A DNA stretch of 64,000 nt, taken from JBGPTK01 sp963797765. Lineage in GTDB: Bacteria; Acidobacteriota; Terriglobia; Acidiferrales; UBA7541. The DNA is taken from the NCBI GenBank assembly GCA_963797765.1, contig CAWCQU010000004.1, positions 628,910 to 692,909 of the forward strand. The letters are read 5' to 3'. Below the pieces are notes generated by a model that worked only from the letters and a program-made list of their open reading frames with translations, was not told the origin of the DNA and did not search any database. The translations under genes were made by a program, and so were the position numbers. Positions within the stretch are counted from its first letter, which is position 1, and every line of letters starts with the position of its first letter. Shown here one piece after another: positions 17,046-26,275 of this stretch.

Positions 17046-18356
17046 TCTCCGACACGCAACTGAAGGAACTGCAAATCTACCGTGATTTGGAACGGGGGCT
17101 GTACTTGAAAGCAAGCCGGTCTTCGGACCACTTGTCGTCGCAGGGGGCAACGAGTCGTTGCCAGTTCACCGTTGGTTTCGTTTCGATCATATTGGCAGCA
17201 ATGCTTCCTGCTTTGTTGGCCGCATACCCACCAAGTGAGAGGCAATGCTCCTTGCTTGATCCATATTGTGGCGTCGGGACTACTCTACTAGCGGCCCAGA
17301 TGCTTCAGGATTACAAGCTGCAATCAGTTGGCATCGAATACAATCCGTTTATTCGATTCGTTGCCGACACGAAGACTCAATGGCACTTGGTCGATCCCTC
17401 GGCACTCGAACGCATCGGTTCGAGAGTTTGGATGCGGCACCGGCAGCGCTGGATCAAGTTCCACAGTTGTCAAGCCTTAAACCGGTCGTTGTATGAGTAC
17501 CTTTATTGCGCGCCGACTGTTAGGAATTCGAGATGCGATCAAGTCCGATGGAAATTCCGCAACACATCGAGCGTTATTGCTAGGGCTAGCTGCCGCGATT
17601 GAACCACTGAGTCACACAAGAAAGGACGGCCGAGCTCTGCGATTGGTCACGCGACCAAGGCAAGTGGTCTCGCAGGTTTTGCTGACGAAGTGGCAGTCAA
17701 TGGCGTGGGACATCAGTCAAATGCAACCAGTTTGGAAGAGGCTTAATAGTGCTGAGGTGATAGGAGGAGACGGTCGCGCGCCCGCCGAGTTAGGGATTCA
17801 ACCGGACTCGGTAGACCTCATCGTCACATCGCCTCCATATCTAAACAACATTGATTATTCGGAGGTATATAAGCTCGAATTGTGGTTGCTGGGCTTTGTT
17901 AACGATAGGAAAACATTCCTCCAACTTCGAAAAGGCACATTTCGGAGCCACCCCACAAGTAATTTGTTCGAGTCCGAGGATGAATTCATTAAAACCATCT
18001 CGACGGGCCGGCTGCAACGGGCCTTTGGTCCAATCCTTTCGAAACTTGACACGAACACCGAAAAGTGGCGTCGAAAACTGTTTATCGCATACTTCTCAGA
18101 CATTTCCTCCGCCTTAAGACAATATCGTCTAGTTTTGAAAACAGGCGGTCGAGCGTTCATCACCGTGGGAAATTCATTACATGGAGGCAAGTACTCGCCT
18201 TATGTTATTGCAACCGATTTGCTTATTGCTGAACTGGCTCGTCGGCATGGTTTCGTTGTGGAAGAAATCTCAGTGGCACGGTCCCTCAAGCGCCGTTTGA
18301 ACGGCAACCATTTCCTTCGCGAGTCCATTGTCGGCATAAGGAAGGCCAATGGCTAA
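17042..18356 (+). CDS. DNA amino-methyltransferase (N4-cytosine/N6-adenine type), reconstructed across three frame breaks
   Basis: SAM-dependent DNA methyltransferase of about 430 aa. A conserved N-terminal signature PVFGPLVVAGGNESLPVHRW leads into motif I, SLLDPYCGVGTTLLAAQ (AdoMet-binding loop), then GIEYNPF (motif II, acidic residue binding the ribose). The catalytic motif IV is VDLIVTSPPYLNNIDYSEVY (17815-17874). The TSPPY form is most common in N4-cytosine enzymes but is also found in N6-adenine ones. LVLKTGGRAFITVGNS is motif VI-VIII-like. Motif I precedes IV and the region between them may recognise the target. The frame breaks near 17100, 17190 and 17500; the first is mended by one extra G in a run of five. 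The stop overlaps the next ATG by 8 bases. No cognate restriction enzyme of a known type is beside it. Confidence 0.78.
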
Positions 18357-20239
18357 CACCAAGACGCTAACGTTCGATGTCTCGGCCAACTTGCAGAAAC
18401 TAGTTGGTGAGGAGCTTGTCACAAACGAGGAGATGGCGATCATCGAACTAATCAAGAATGCGTATGACTCGGGTGCACGAACTGCAACAATTAGAATCCA
18501 GCCTATTACGGCCCGCGAGCCTGGTTACATCAAGATCACTGATGACGGACCTGGGATGTCGTTTGACGAATTCAAGCGAATCTTTATGTTTGCTGGCTAC
18601 AGCGAGCGGGATACTGAAGCCAAGACTGCAACAAGGATTCCCACGGGGGAGAAAGGAATTGGCCGATTCGCAGCTGACAAATTGGGTAGCAAGTTAGAAT
18701 TGATTACAAAGAAGTTCGGCGGCCAGGATGCACTACGAGTTGATTTCGACTGGAGCGCATTTAGAAATAAGCGGAAGAGGTTCAGCGAAATAAAAGTTCC
18801 GTACAGATATGTAAAGAATACTGAACTGCCCAACAGTGGCACGATTCTCATCATTCAGGGCTTGCGGACAAAGTGGGATCGCAAGAAAGCAGAGGCAATT
18901 CGAAGTTCGCTTGCTTCGCTTTTGAATCCATTTCGCAGACCCGAGCGGTTCAACGTGTACCTCCAGTATCCGAACTCCCCAGATGTTTCGGGCGAAATTC
19001 GACAGGAACCGCCGGAAAGTCCTGACTATGAATTGCGGTTCAAAGTCTCCGAAGATGGTAAACTCCTACACCGCAGACTAAAGTCACCTGTCACAAATGA
19101 TTCGGATTGGACACCTGTCATCACAGGTGCAATCTTGAAGGAGCTAAGTGGTCTGAGCGGCAGGCTCCTTTACTACGTTAAACGTCCCCCGAAGAAAACT
19201 GTAAAAGGACTCCCTCCCGGCGTCCAGATCTATCGCGATGGTTTTCGTCTACAACCGTTTGGATCTCCACTAGAGCCGTGGCTTCAACTGACAGAAAAGA
19301 GGGCGAAACGCGCGGGCCACGCTCCGCTTGTTCCTTCCCGTCTATTCGGCTTTATTGAAGTATCGCGCCTCCTCCAACCCGACATTCGCGACATTAGCAG
19401 CCGGCAAGGGCTGATGGAAACCGACGCATTCCATCAAATGATAACTGTGCTCCGCGAGCAAACTGCATTCCTCGAACAAAACATTCGCGAGCAAGTTTCA
19501 ATCCCGAGTTGGCAGGAGAGTGGCAAGGAAAAGGCAATCGAAATTGAGAGATCGAAGGTCCAAACCCTTGGAGACCTTTCAATCGGTATCGGCCACGAAA
19601 TCAGACAGCCGCTGCAATCCATCACCTCTGAAGCAGGAGCAATACAAGATCGACTTGCGGAACTAAACGTTGTCGATCAAGAGCTCCGTGACTCACTAGA
19701 AACGATTGATGACAGCATTCGGCGGATTGATGAAACCATCAAGTTCATTCAAGATTTTGCAAAAGGCGATCTTGAAGCAATCTCCGAGTTCGATCTAGCG
19801 GAAGTCGTAAAAGAAAACTTGTCGTCTGTTCGTGGGTGAAGCTAAGAGACGCGGAATCAACATCGATGCCCAAATCCCCCCAACGCAACCGGCCAAGACT
19901 AACAGGAACACAGTCGAGAGAGTACTCGTCAATGTAATGAGGAACGCGGTCGAGGCTGTCGAGGCGACGCGAAATCTCGATGAAGGTGAAATCAAAGTAA
20001 CTCTAGCATTCGCTCAGTCGGAGCATATATTGACAGTCAGGGACAACGGCGGCGGCATCCCGAGAGGAAAATAGGGCTAAGATATCAAGACATTTGCGAC
20101 CAAGAAAACCCGAGGGCTTGGATACGGGTTATCCCACTCGCAGACCATCATTCAGGCTCACGGTGGTAAGATCACGTTCGACACCGTGGACGGCGAGGGC
20201 ACAACGTTTGTAGTTCGTTTGCCCGACGCTGCGGAGTAA
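18349..20239 (+). CDS. Dual GHKL protein: MORC/Hsp90-like ATPase fused to a histidine kinase (two frame breaks)
   Basis: About 630 aa when joined across breaks near 19836 and 20073. The N-terminal module (residues about 1-160) is a complete GHKL ATPase of Hsp90/MORC type: N-box MAIIELIKNAYDSGA (E33, N37), G1 box ITDDGPGM, and G2 box GEKGIGRFAADKLG. A middle part (about 160-390) holds VQIYRDGFRLQPFG, as in MORC/Hsp90 second domains. Then a helix leads to the phosphoacceptor motif LSIGIGHEIRQPLQSI (His about 416) and a second, C-terminal GHKL domain: NVMRNAVEAVEATRN, VRDNGGGIP, and GLGYGLSHSQTIIQAHGG. The last part reads in a third frame, ending FVVRLPDAAE. No transmembrane segment is seen, so it is cytoplasmic. 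It lies between the methyltransferase (8-base overlap) and the receiver (3 bases). It probably senses something via the first ATPase and phosphorylates the receiver. Confidence 0.8.
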
Positions 20240-20242
20240 TCG

Positions 20243-20736
20243 ATGCCAGCTCGTATATTACTTGTGGATGATGAAACGCTCGTTTTGCGGGGATGGGTAA
20301 AGGCACTCAGGCCGAGCGGTCATACCGTCTTCACTGCTGAAACGGAAGCTGACGCTTTGAGATCGCAGAGGCAGAACCGATTGATGTGGTCGTGGTCGAC
20401 TACATCCTTGGTCGGGTGACCGGTGTGGAAGTCCTAAATGCAATCAGGAAGAAACGACCGCTCGTCCGTTCTATTCTCATCTCCGGTCAAATCGATGAAC
20501 ACCTAGACGAAGAATCGGTTCGAGATTTGATCAAAGACAAGGTTGAAGTCGATCTGTACATGCACAAGCCAGTGAGGAACCAGGAGCTTCGCGATGCGAT
20601 AAATGCGTTGCTCGCGAATAAGGAGGTTGATTGGAAGGTGTGGGCGCAAAAGGTTAAGGCTGCGCGCGATTCTAGACTTCAGGACGGCGCTGATGCGGCC
20701 AGCAGTCTGAGCCAACACCTTAAGAAGCGGGGTTGA
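20243..20736 (+). CDS. Stand-alone receiver-domain response regulator (one frame break)
   Basis: About 164 aa when joined across a break near 20360. All canonical receiver residues are present: acidic pair RILLVDDE, phosphoacceptor Asp in DVVVVDYILGRVTG, Ser in SILISGQ, and the Lys of YMHKPVRN. After the receiver there is only about 50 aa of mostly helical, charged sequence (NKEVDWKVWAQKVKAARDSR and on), with no DNA-binding or enzyme domain. It therefore must act by contact with a partner. It starts 3 bases after the kinase stop and ends 3 bases before the PIN gene, so it is most simply the phosphorylation partner of the preceding kinase and the controller of the nuclease next to it. That link is inference from gene order. 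Confidence 0.8.
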
Positions 20737-20739
20737 CTC

Positions 20740-21250
20740 TTGCGAGTCTATTTTTTCGATACTTTCCGCGCTCGTTCTCCGTTATCGGACGGGTGCCTAT
20801 ACCGCCAAAATAAATCGCGTTCTCACCACATCCAACTCTGAATTTCATATCTGTGAACTCTCTATAATCGAGATGTCGAGCGCTCTAGCTCGGCACTGCC
20901 GCGCTCAACATCTTGCCATCGCGGACTTTCACTCGATGCGCGGGAATTTCGAGAACGACATTGCAAGCGGCCTGTTAAGGGTTAGGAGTGTGCGCGCAAT
21001 CGACCTGCGCAACGCGCGAGACCTCCTTGAAGATGCTGCAGTGGTGAACAGGCGCAATTTGCGAAGCGCTGATGCCATAATCGCTGCCTCCTGTCGAGAA
21101 CTGGCACACAACTTGGGCTTGCGAGTTATTTTTTACACCAAAGACTGGGCCCAGTACTCTAGCGTTTACGACATCCAAGCATATCGGTCCGTCTTAAAGC
21201 TTCGATATCTAGGGGCGGGCAAGGGAGGAATTCCGGCCCGCACCGGATGA
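20740..21250 (+). CDS. PIN-domain nuclease (VapC-like), last gene of the operon, one frame break
   Basis: About 169 aa, starting at TTG 20740, three bases after the receiver stop and preceded by agaagcgggg. Removing one T from the run at about 20764 gives a continuous PIN domain: VYFFDTSALVLRY (D7), ELSIIEMSSAL (E44), RSADAIIAASCREL (D111) and VIFYTKDW (D135). These four acidic positions are the PIN metal-binding site that cleaves RNA. The protein extends past the core by about 30 aa, ending GGIPARTG. No VapB-like antitoxin is adjacent; the receiver or kinase could take that controlling role. In the raw sequence only the part from 20873 is open with an ATG, which hides the N-terminal Asp. Family confidence is good once the T is removed. 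Confidence 0.72.
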
Positions 21251-21774
21251 CATGGTTGTGTTCTTCTAGTTTCCTCCGCAATGACTGTCGAAGTCCGCAG
21301 CGATTAGGGCATCATCTCTTGGCTCCTTCAATACAGGCTTTAATTTACCCAGGGCGGATGGTGTGTGTTTTTGATCCATTTCCTCCGGCGGTGGCCAACT
21401 GTCGCCGAACGGCTCGGACGCCTCCAACCTCCAATTTCGAACCTCCAGAAATTTTGAACCGATTCATCCATCTAAATACGTGACATGGTGTATAATGGGG
21501 AAGGCCATCTGATGGACTGGGCGGCTGGGAGGAGACAGTGAGGCGGCACTTCGGCGCGAGGAGGCGAAAAATAGCGCAAAGCTATGGCGAAGTTTGAGCG
21601 GAATTAGCTAAAAGCTAATCGCCACGGCGATTTATTAGAAATGTGTCTAAGCCCTTTCGCTTCAATGCGGAGTGCGGTTCTAATCGCCTCTATATCGCGG
21701 GTTTTGGGGCGCTTAAAAATGAGTTCAAAAAAAAGGGCGCCTCGACGCACATGGGGAGAATTGAAGCGAAGAAC
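21251..21774. other. Right boundary region, no gene recognised
   Basis: About 520 bases without a convincing gene. Small dyads such as tagcgcaaagcta (21572) and ttagctaaaagctaa (21605) occur. The base composition stays AT-richer until about 21.7 kb, then returns to the local norm. No integrase, tRNA or clear direct repeat matching the left boundary was found. Confidence 0.4.
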
Positions 21775-21798
21775 GGGCGCAGCAAGCAGCGCCCCTAC
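21775..21798. repeat. Inverted copy of repeat module A
   Basis: gggcgcagcaagcagcgccc followed by ctac is the reverse complement of gtaggggcgctgcttgctgcgccc, the full palindromic form of module A from 15.5-16.3 kb. Confidence 0.7.
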
Positions 21799-21822
21799 AG
21801 TCGAACGTCGGAGTACAGGCCG

Positions 21823-22308
21823 TTAGCGGGAGAAGCGGCGGGTGATTAGGGAGATCGGGAGTCCTATGCAGATGATGTGGGTGATGATGGCGATCACTGT
21901 GTTGAAGAGGGAGAAGGGGCCCCGATGGGCTAGCGATAGGGGGACTACTACCCAGTACATGAATATGTAAACGAGGATGCCGTAGAGGATGCCGGCTGGA
22001 ATTGGCTGCTCGAGCATGAAGCGGATCTTTCGGCTGGCTGCGTAAAATACGGAGGCTGCCGTGAAGGCGATCAGGAAGTGCAGGGCCAGGCCTAGCGCGG
22101 CTGTCTCCATGCCCATGCTGAAGGATTTTGGGCCGATCAGGGCGCTGGCGATGCCCTGCAGAATTCGCACCGGCGTGATGCCGCGGCTATACCAGGTGAG
22201 GAACGCGGCGGTGATGTCCATTGCGCCTGCGACGAGGCCTGCGGCGCCGATGGTTGCGAATGCGCGGGAATTTGGTTCGGATAATGTTGCGGAAGTTGAT
22301 GCGCTCAC
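21823..22308 (-). CDS. Small integral membrane protein, unrecognised family
   Basis: About 161 aa with four predicted membrane helices: FATIGAAGLVAGAMDITAAF, a second around ALGLALHFLIAFTAASVFYA, a third at GILYGILVYIFMYWVVVPL, and a fourth at FNTVIAIITHIICIGLPISL. Loops carry charged residues and the C-terminus is basic (TRRFSR). I chose the GTG at 22308 (VSASTSATLSEPN) because aaggcgg lies 7 bases before it; the frame stays open to 22485 but without a domain there. The sequence resembles small bacterial membrane proteins of unknown function; I cannot name the family. It is transcribed alone, beside an inverted repeat copy. Confidence 0.65.
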   Translation of the reverse strand: MSASTSATLSEPNSRAFATIGAAGLVAGAMDITAAFLTWYSRGITPVRILQGIASALIGPKSFSMGMETAALGLALHFLIAFTAASVFYAASRKIRFMLEQPIPAGILYGILVYIFMYWVVVPLSLAHRGPFSLFNTVIAIITHIICIGLPISLITRRFSR

Positions 22309-22727
22309 GTTGCACCGCCTTGAATCCGGGAGCGGGCCCATTTTGATTGGGCGGCTCCGGATTCGTTCACCCCGATTGGGCGTTACTCTATCAGCCTGCC
22401 GGGAAATGCCAAGTTTATTGTGGCGGGGCTGGCCATTCCCGAAATGGGAAAGATCGTTTTGGAGTGTTTGTTGAATTTGGGTCATGGGGTACTATGTTCT
22501 CCATGACCAGGCCCCTCCCCGGCCCTGGACCGATCCTCAATATCACTGTGAGCACTACCACATAGTCTGCGCAGCTTCGCATTTCGGAGCATGGCCGCAG
22601 GTGTCGTGGTCCCCTTACTAGAGTAGCCAAACTTTTGCCTCTCGTGGTTTGCGCGAGAGCCAACACGCAGCACCGCAAAGCAGCTTGCGGTGAAACGCAT
22701 TTGTTCGATTCCAGGGGAGAGAACCAA

Positions 22728-23605
22728 ATGATTTTGATCACGGGCGCAACCGGAAACGTCGGGGTCGAGTTGGTGAAAAAACTTTCGGGAGGCGGAGAAC
22801 CTGTTCGAGCATTTGTGCGCAATCGGGCGCAGGCACAAGCGATCGCGCTGCCGGGAATCGAACTGGTGGAAGGCGATTTCACGAAACCGGAAACGTTCGC
22901 GCCCGCGCTGGAGGGAGTGGACCGTTTGTTCCTTTTAATTCCTTCGTGTGCGGAAGTGGAGCAACAGCAACGGAATTTTGTCGACGCGGCGCAGCTTAGT
23001 AAAGTGAAGCATATTGTGAAGCTTTCGCAATTGGGCGCGGACAAAAAAGCTCGCGGACGATTTCAACGCTATCATGGCGCGGTGGAAAATTATATTTTGA
23101 AGTCAGGGATTCCCTTTACTTTTTTGCGGCCGAATTTGTTTATGCAGGGGCTGCTGAATTTTCGATCGGCGATTTCGTCGCAGAGCGCGCTCTATGCGCC
23201 CGCCGGGAGACGCCAGGAGTCAGCGTGGTGGATGTGCGCGACGTTGCCTCGATCGCCGCGAAAGCATTGACCGAATCAGGACATGAGGGGAAAAGCTACG
23301 AGATCACCGGGCCCGAAGCTCTGACACACGCGGATATGGCGGATCGATTGTCACTGGCACTGGGAAAATCCATAAAGTTCGTGGATGTGCCGCCGAAAGT
23401 TTTTAAGGATGCGCTGCTTGGTTTTGGGATGCCGGCCTGGCAAGCTGGCGGGCTGGTGGAGGACTACGAACGGTACCGGCAGGGCGAGGCCGAGATGGTT
23501 ACCTCGACGGTCCTCGATTTGACTGGGGATAGACCGATAACTTTTTTTCGCTTCGCGCAGGACTACGCCGCAAAATTTCTGGCGAAAGCGGCAGGCGCGC
23601 CGTGA
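22728..23605 (+). CDS. NmrA-like NAD(P)-binding protein (atypical SDR), one frame break
   Basis: About 290 aa when joined. MILITGATGNVGVELVKKLS is the dinucleotide-binding loop of atypical SDRs; GVDRLFLLIPSCAEVEQQQ and VKHIVKLSQLGADKKARGRF follow, then FTFLRPNLFMQGLL. After a break near 23211 the protein continues GVSVVDVRDVASIAAKALTE, SYEITGPEALTHADMADRLS and ends KFLAKAAGAP. Such proteins lack the classical Tyr-x3-Lys pair and are either redox sensors (NmrA) or reductases of small quinones and ketones. An excellent ribosome site, ggggagag, precedes the ATG at 22728. Transcribed alone; convergent with the CDF exporter. Confidence 0.82.
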
Positions 23606-23664
23606 GGGGCGAGTGGCCCGAACACGGATAGACATGGATGTGACCGCGCATGCTTTTGCGGTGG

Positions 23665-24632
23665 CTATTTGGAGGGTTGCTTGGCGGGCTCGGGCATGAA
23701 GTATCCGGCTTGGGCGGGGAGGCCGGCGCGTTCGAATTGGACTGTGCTGTGAGTGATTTTGAATTCGCGCTGGAGGCAATCGTTCACTTGGGAGAGAATT
23801 TTTTCGCATTGTTCCAGGTGCATGTCTGGGATGCGGACGTGGCAGGAAAGGGCTTGAAGATCGGTGCCTAGCGTCCAGATGTGGATGTCGTGAACCTCCT
23901 GGACGCCTTCGACGCGCAGAATGGCGCGGGCTACTTCTTCGAGTTGAACGCTACGGGGCAAACCTTCCAGCAGGATGTGGGTGCTTTCGCGGAGAATGCC
24001 GTAGCCGGACCAGAGGACCATGGCGCCGATGGCGAAGCCGATGGCGGGATCGACCCAGTGCGCGCCGGTCCAGTGAATTGCGAGCGCGCCGGCAAAGATG
24101 GCGATGCTGGAAAGAGCGTCGCCTGCGGCGTGCACGATGATCGCGCGGAGATTCAGATCGTGGCTGCCCTTCGCCAGAGCCAGAGTGATTCCGCCGTTCA
24201 CCACCAGCGCTAGCAGCGAGATCCAGAGCATCACTCCCATATGCACCGCGACCGGATTCCGCAGGCGCGTATAGGATTCGTAGAGGATGTAGAGCGCTAC
24301 GATTCCGAGGAGCAGCGAATTGACGAACGCTGCGAGAATTCCCGCGCGATGGTAGCCGTATGTTTTTTCGCGCGTGGGTGGGCGCTCCGCCAAGCGCATC
24401 GCCAGCCAGGAAATTACCAGCGTGGGGACGTCGGTGAGATTGTGGACCGCATCGCTCACGAGCGAAATCGAATGGCCCAGGTAGCCGCCGATCAGTTCGG
24501 CAAGAACAAGGCCTAGTGTTGCGACAACGGAAATGGCCAACACGAGCGGTGAACTTGCTGGAGATAGCTGGCCGTGGGCGGGGTGGTCGTGGCTAGGCCG
24601 TGGCCGGAATGCCCGTGAGCGTGCGCGTGCAT
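23665..24632 (-). CDS. Cation diffusion facilitator (CDF) transporter, zinc/cobalt/cadmium type, N-terminal frame break
   Basis: About 320 aa. Six membrane helices and the CDF metal site are visible: SLVSDAVHNLTDVPTL (HxxxD, helix 2), GITLALAKGSHDLNLRAI, and VHAAGDALSSIAIF (HxxxD, helix 5). The C-terminal cytoplasmic domain includes VEGVQEVHDIHIWTLGTD and SCHVRIPD. These proteins export divalent metals in exchange for protons. The continuous frame starts at ATG 24543, but upstream a His-rich stretch MHAHAHGHSGHG (ATG at 24632) joins, with one base removed near 24590, to HDHPAHGQLSPASSPLVLAI. His-rich N-termini are typical of zinc exporters, so I take 24632 as the true start. Confidence 0.87.
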
Positions 24633-24740
24633 GGTTTGAATTCTACTCCAGTGGCGGGCGGGGCACAGCTTGGATTACTTGTATTGCGTGGGCTGCACTA
24701 GTATGTAGGTTGTTAATTCCTGGTAGTGGTTCCTAAGGGC

Positions 24741-24801
24741 CAGGGCGCAGCCCCGATAAAAAGAATCGCGGTGCAAAAAACGCACAAGCAGCGCCCCTAA
24801 A
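24741..24801. repeat. Inverted copy of modules A plus B
   Basis: The reverse complement reads ggggcgctgcttgtgcgttt, then tttgcaccgcgattctttttatcggggc, closely matching 16031-16078 over about 50 bases. It shows that A and B travel together. Confidence 0.75.
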
Positions 24802-24964
24802 AGTTGAAGCGAATGCGCATGGGGCGCGATGCGCGTAACGAACGCATTTTGGGAAAGATAATTGACTTGGCTCGGAAGCACCGCCTACCATACATTACTC
24901 TTGGTTTAATTCAATTTTTTGGAGAAAAACTTTCGCGCTGCGGTGCGCGGCAAGAACCCTCTCG

Positions 24965-26161
24965 ATGGCCGACGACACAACCAAGCTGGTTTTCTGGGGA
25001 GTGCGCGGCTCGACGCCCACGCTCGACCGCAGCACCTGGCGCTACGGCGGAAACACGGCTTGCCTGGAAATTACCGCTCCGGATGGCACGCGCTTCATTC
25101 TCGATTGCGGCAGCGGAATCCGGAACCTGGGCAATCGTTTGACGGAGCAAGCGGGCGACCGGCCCATTGAAGCGCACATTCTGGTGACGCATTATCATTG
25201 GGATCACATCCAGGGTATTCCCTTTTTCAATCCGTTTTACTCCGCGCAGAATAAATTTCATTTTTACAGTTTCCAATCGAAGTATCTGGGCGCGAACAGC
25301 CTGCGACAAGTGCTGGAAGCGCAACTCGCGCGCCCGTATTTTCCAGTCGACCTGAGCGTGATGACAGCAACCCGAAAATTTCACGAGATCAAGGGCGGCG
25401 AACAAATCGAAATCAACGGGACTCGAATTTCCTCGCGCTGGCTGAACCACCCGCAAGGATGCCTGGGTTACCGGGTTGAGACGTCGGCGGGCACCATTGT
25501 GTTCGCCACGGACAATGAGCCGGGCGTGCCGGAACTCGATCAGAGTCTCCGCGAACTGGCCCGGGATGCGGATATTTTTATTAATGACGCGCAGTATTCG
25601 CCCGAACAACTCGCGAGCACACGCAAGGGATGGGGACATTCCACGTGGCTCGAAGGCGTGAAGATTGCGCGCGAAGTGGGCGTGAAGAATTTGATCTTGT
25701 TCCATCATGATCCGGATTCCTCGGACCGGACGGTGGACGGATATTTGCAGGCGGCGCGGCAGGAATTCCCCAATGTGTGGGCGGCAACGGAAGCAATGAC
25801 CATTAAGTTGCAAAAAGGAAAGAAAGTGGAAGTGACGCTGCGCGAATCGCGCACCGGACAGCGCCGCGCCGTCAGCTTTCCGGCCACGGTGATGGGGCAA
25901 GGCGAAGATGGCAGCGCTTTCGAAGAACGAACCATGCTGCGGGATCTGAGTTTGAACGGCGCTTACCTTTGCCTATCGCACCGGCCCAAACTGCAATCGG
26001 AGCTGCGCTTGCTGATTGAAACTGCCACGGGGCAGAATTATCGCAGCGTTATGTCTTTGCGCGGAACCGTGGTCCATCGAGAGAACGGAAAAGATAAAGA
26101 ACAAATTGGCGTCGGCGTACTGTTCGTCGAAGAGCCCGATCCCAACCGCGCACGCGACTGA
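24965..26161 (+). CDS. Metallo-beta-lactamase fold hydrolase fused to a PilZ domain
   Basis: About 398 aa. The N-terminal half is an MBL-fold enzyme: VFWGVRGSTPTLDRSTWRYG, DCGSGIRNLG, the metal motif VTHYHWDHIQG (HxHxDH), LNHPQGCLGYRVE, FATDNEPG, and FHHDPDSSD for later ligands. The GVRGST start places it with the RNase Z/phosphodiesterase-like branch found in signalling proteins. From about residue 300 a PilZ domain follows: RTGQRRAVSFPATVMG (RxxxR), MLRDLSLNGAYLCLS (DxSxxG, intact), and KEQIGVGVLFVEEPDP. The PilZ motifs are complete, so cyclic di-GMP could control the hydrolase. The substrate is unknown. The start at 24965 sits just ahead of the fold, with cctctcg upstream and no strong ribosome site. 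Confidence 0.88.
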   Translation: MADDTTKLVFWGVRGSTPTLDRSTWRYGGNTACLEITAPDGTRFILDCGSGIRNLGNRLTEQAGDRPIEAHILVTHYHWDHIQGIPFFNPFYSAQNKFHFYSFQSKYLGANSLRQVLEAQLARPYFPVDLSVMTATRKFHEIKGGEQIEINGTRISSRWLNHPQGCLGYRVETSAGTIVFATDNEPGVPELDQSLRELARDADIFINDAQYSPEQLASTRKGWGHSTWLEGVKIAREVGVKNLILFHHDPDSSDRTVDGYLQAARQEFPNVWAATEAMTIKLQKGKKVEVTLRESRTGQRRAVSFPATVMGQGEDGSAFEERTMLRDLSLNGAYLCLSHRPKLQSELRLLIETATGQNYRSVMSLRGTVVHRENGKDKEQIGVGVLFVEEPDPNRARD

Positions 26162-26275
26162 GCAATCCCCTGCAAAACATGAACCTGAATCGGCCGCGTG
26201 GAAGCGACGCTGGCCGTTGGCGGCTTTTGCCATTGGTTTTCCGTGGCACCGCCACTCGAGTGTTTAGATGTCCTC

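Noticed and set aside
16462..21774. Prophage or integrative element with attachment sites
   Set aside because: No integrase, structural gene or matching direct repeats at the edges were found.
24911..25900. 329-aa minus-strand frame opposite the MBL-PilZ gene
   Set aside because: No domain, and the opposite strand has metal-binding motifs.
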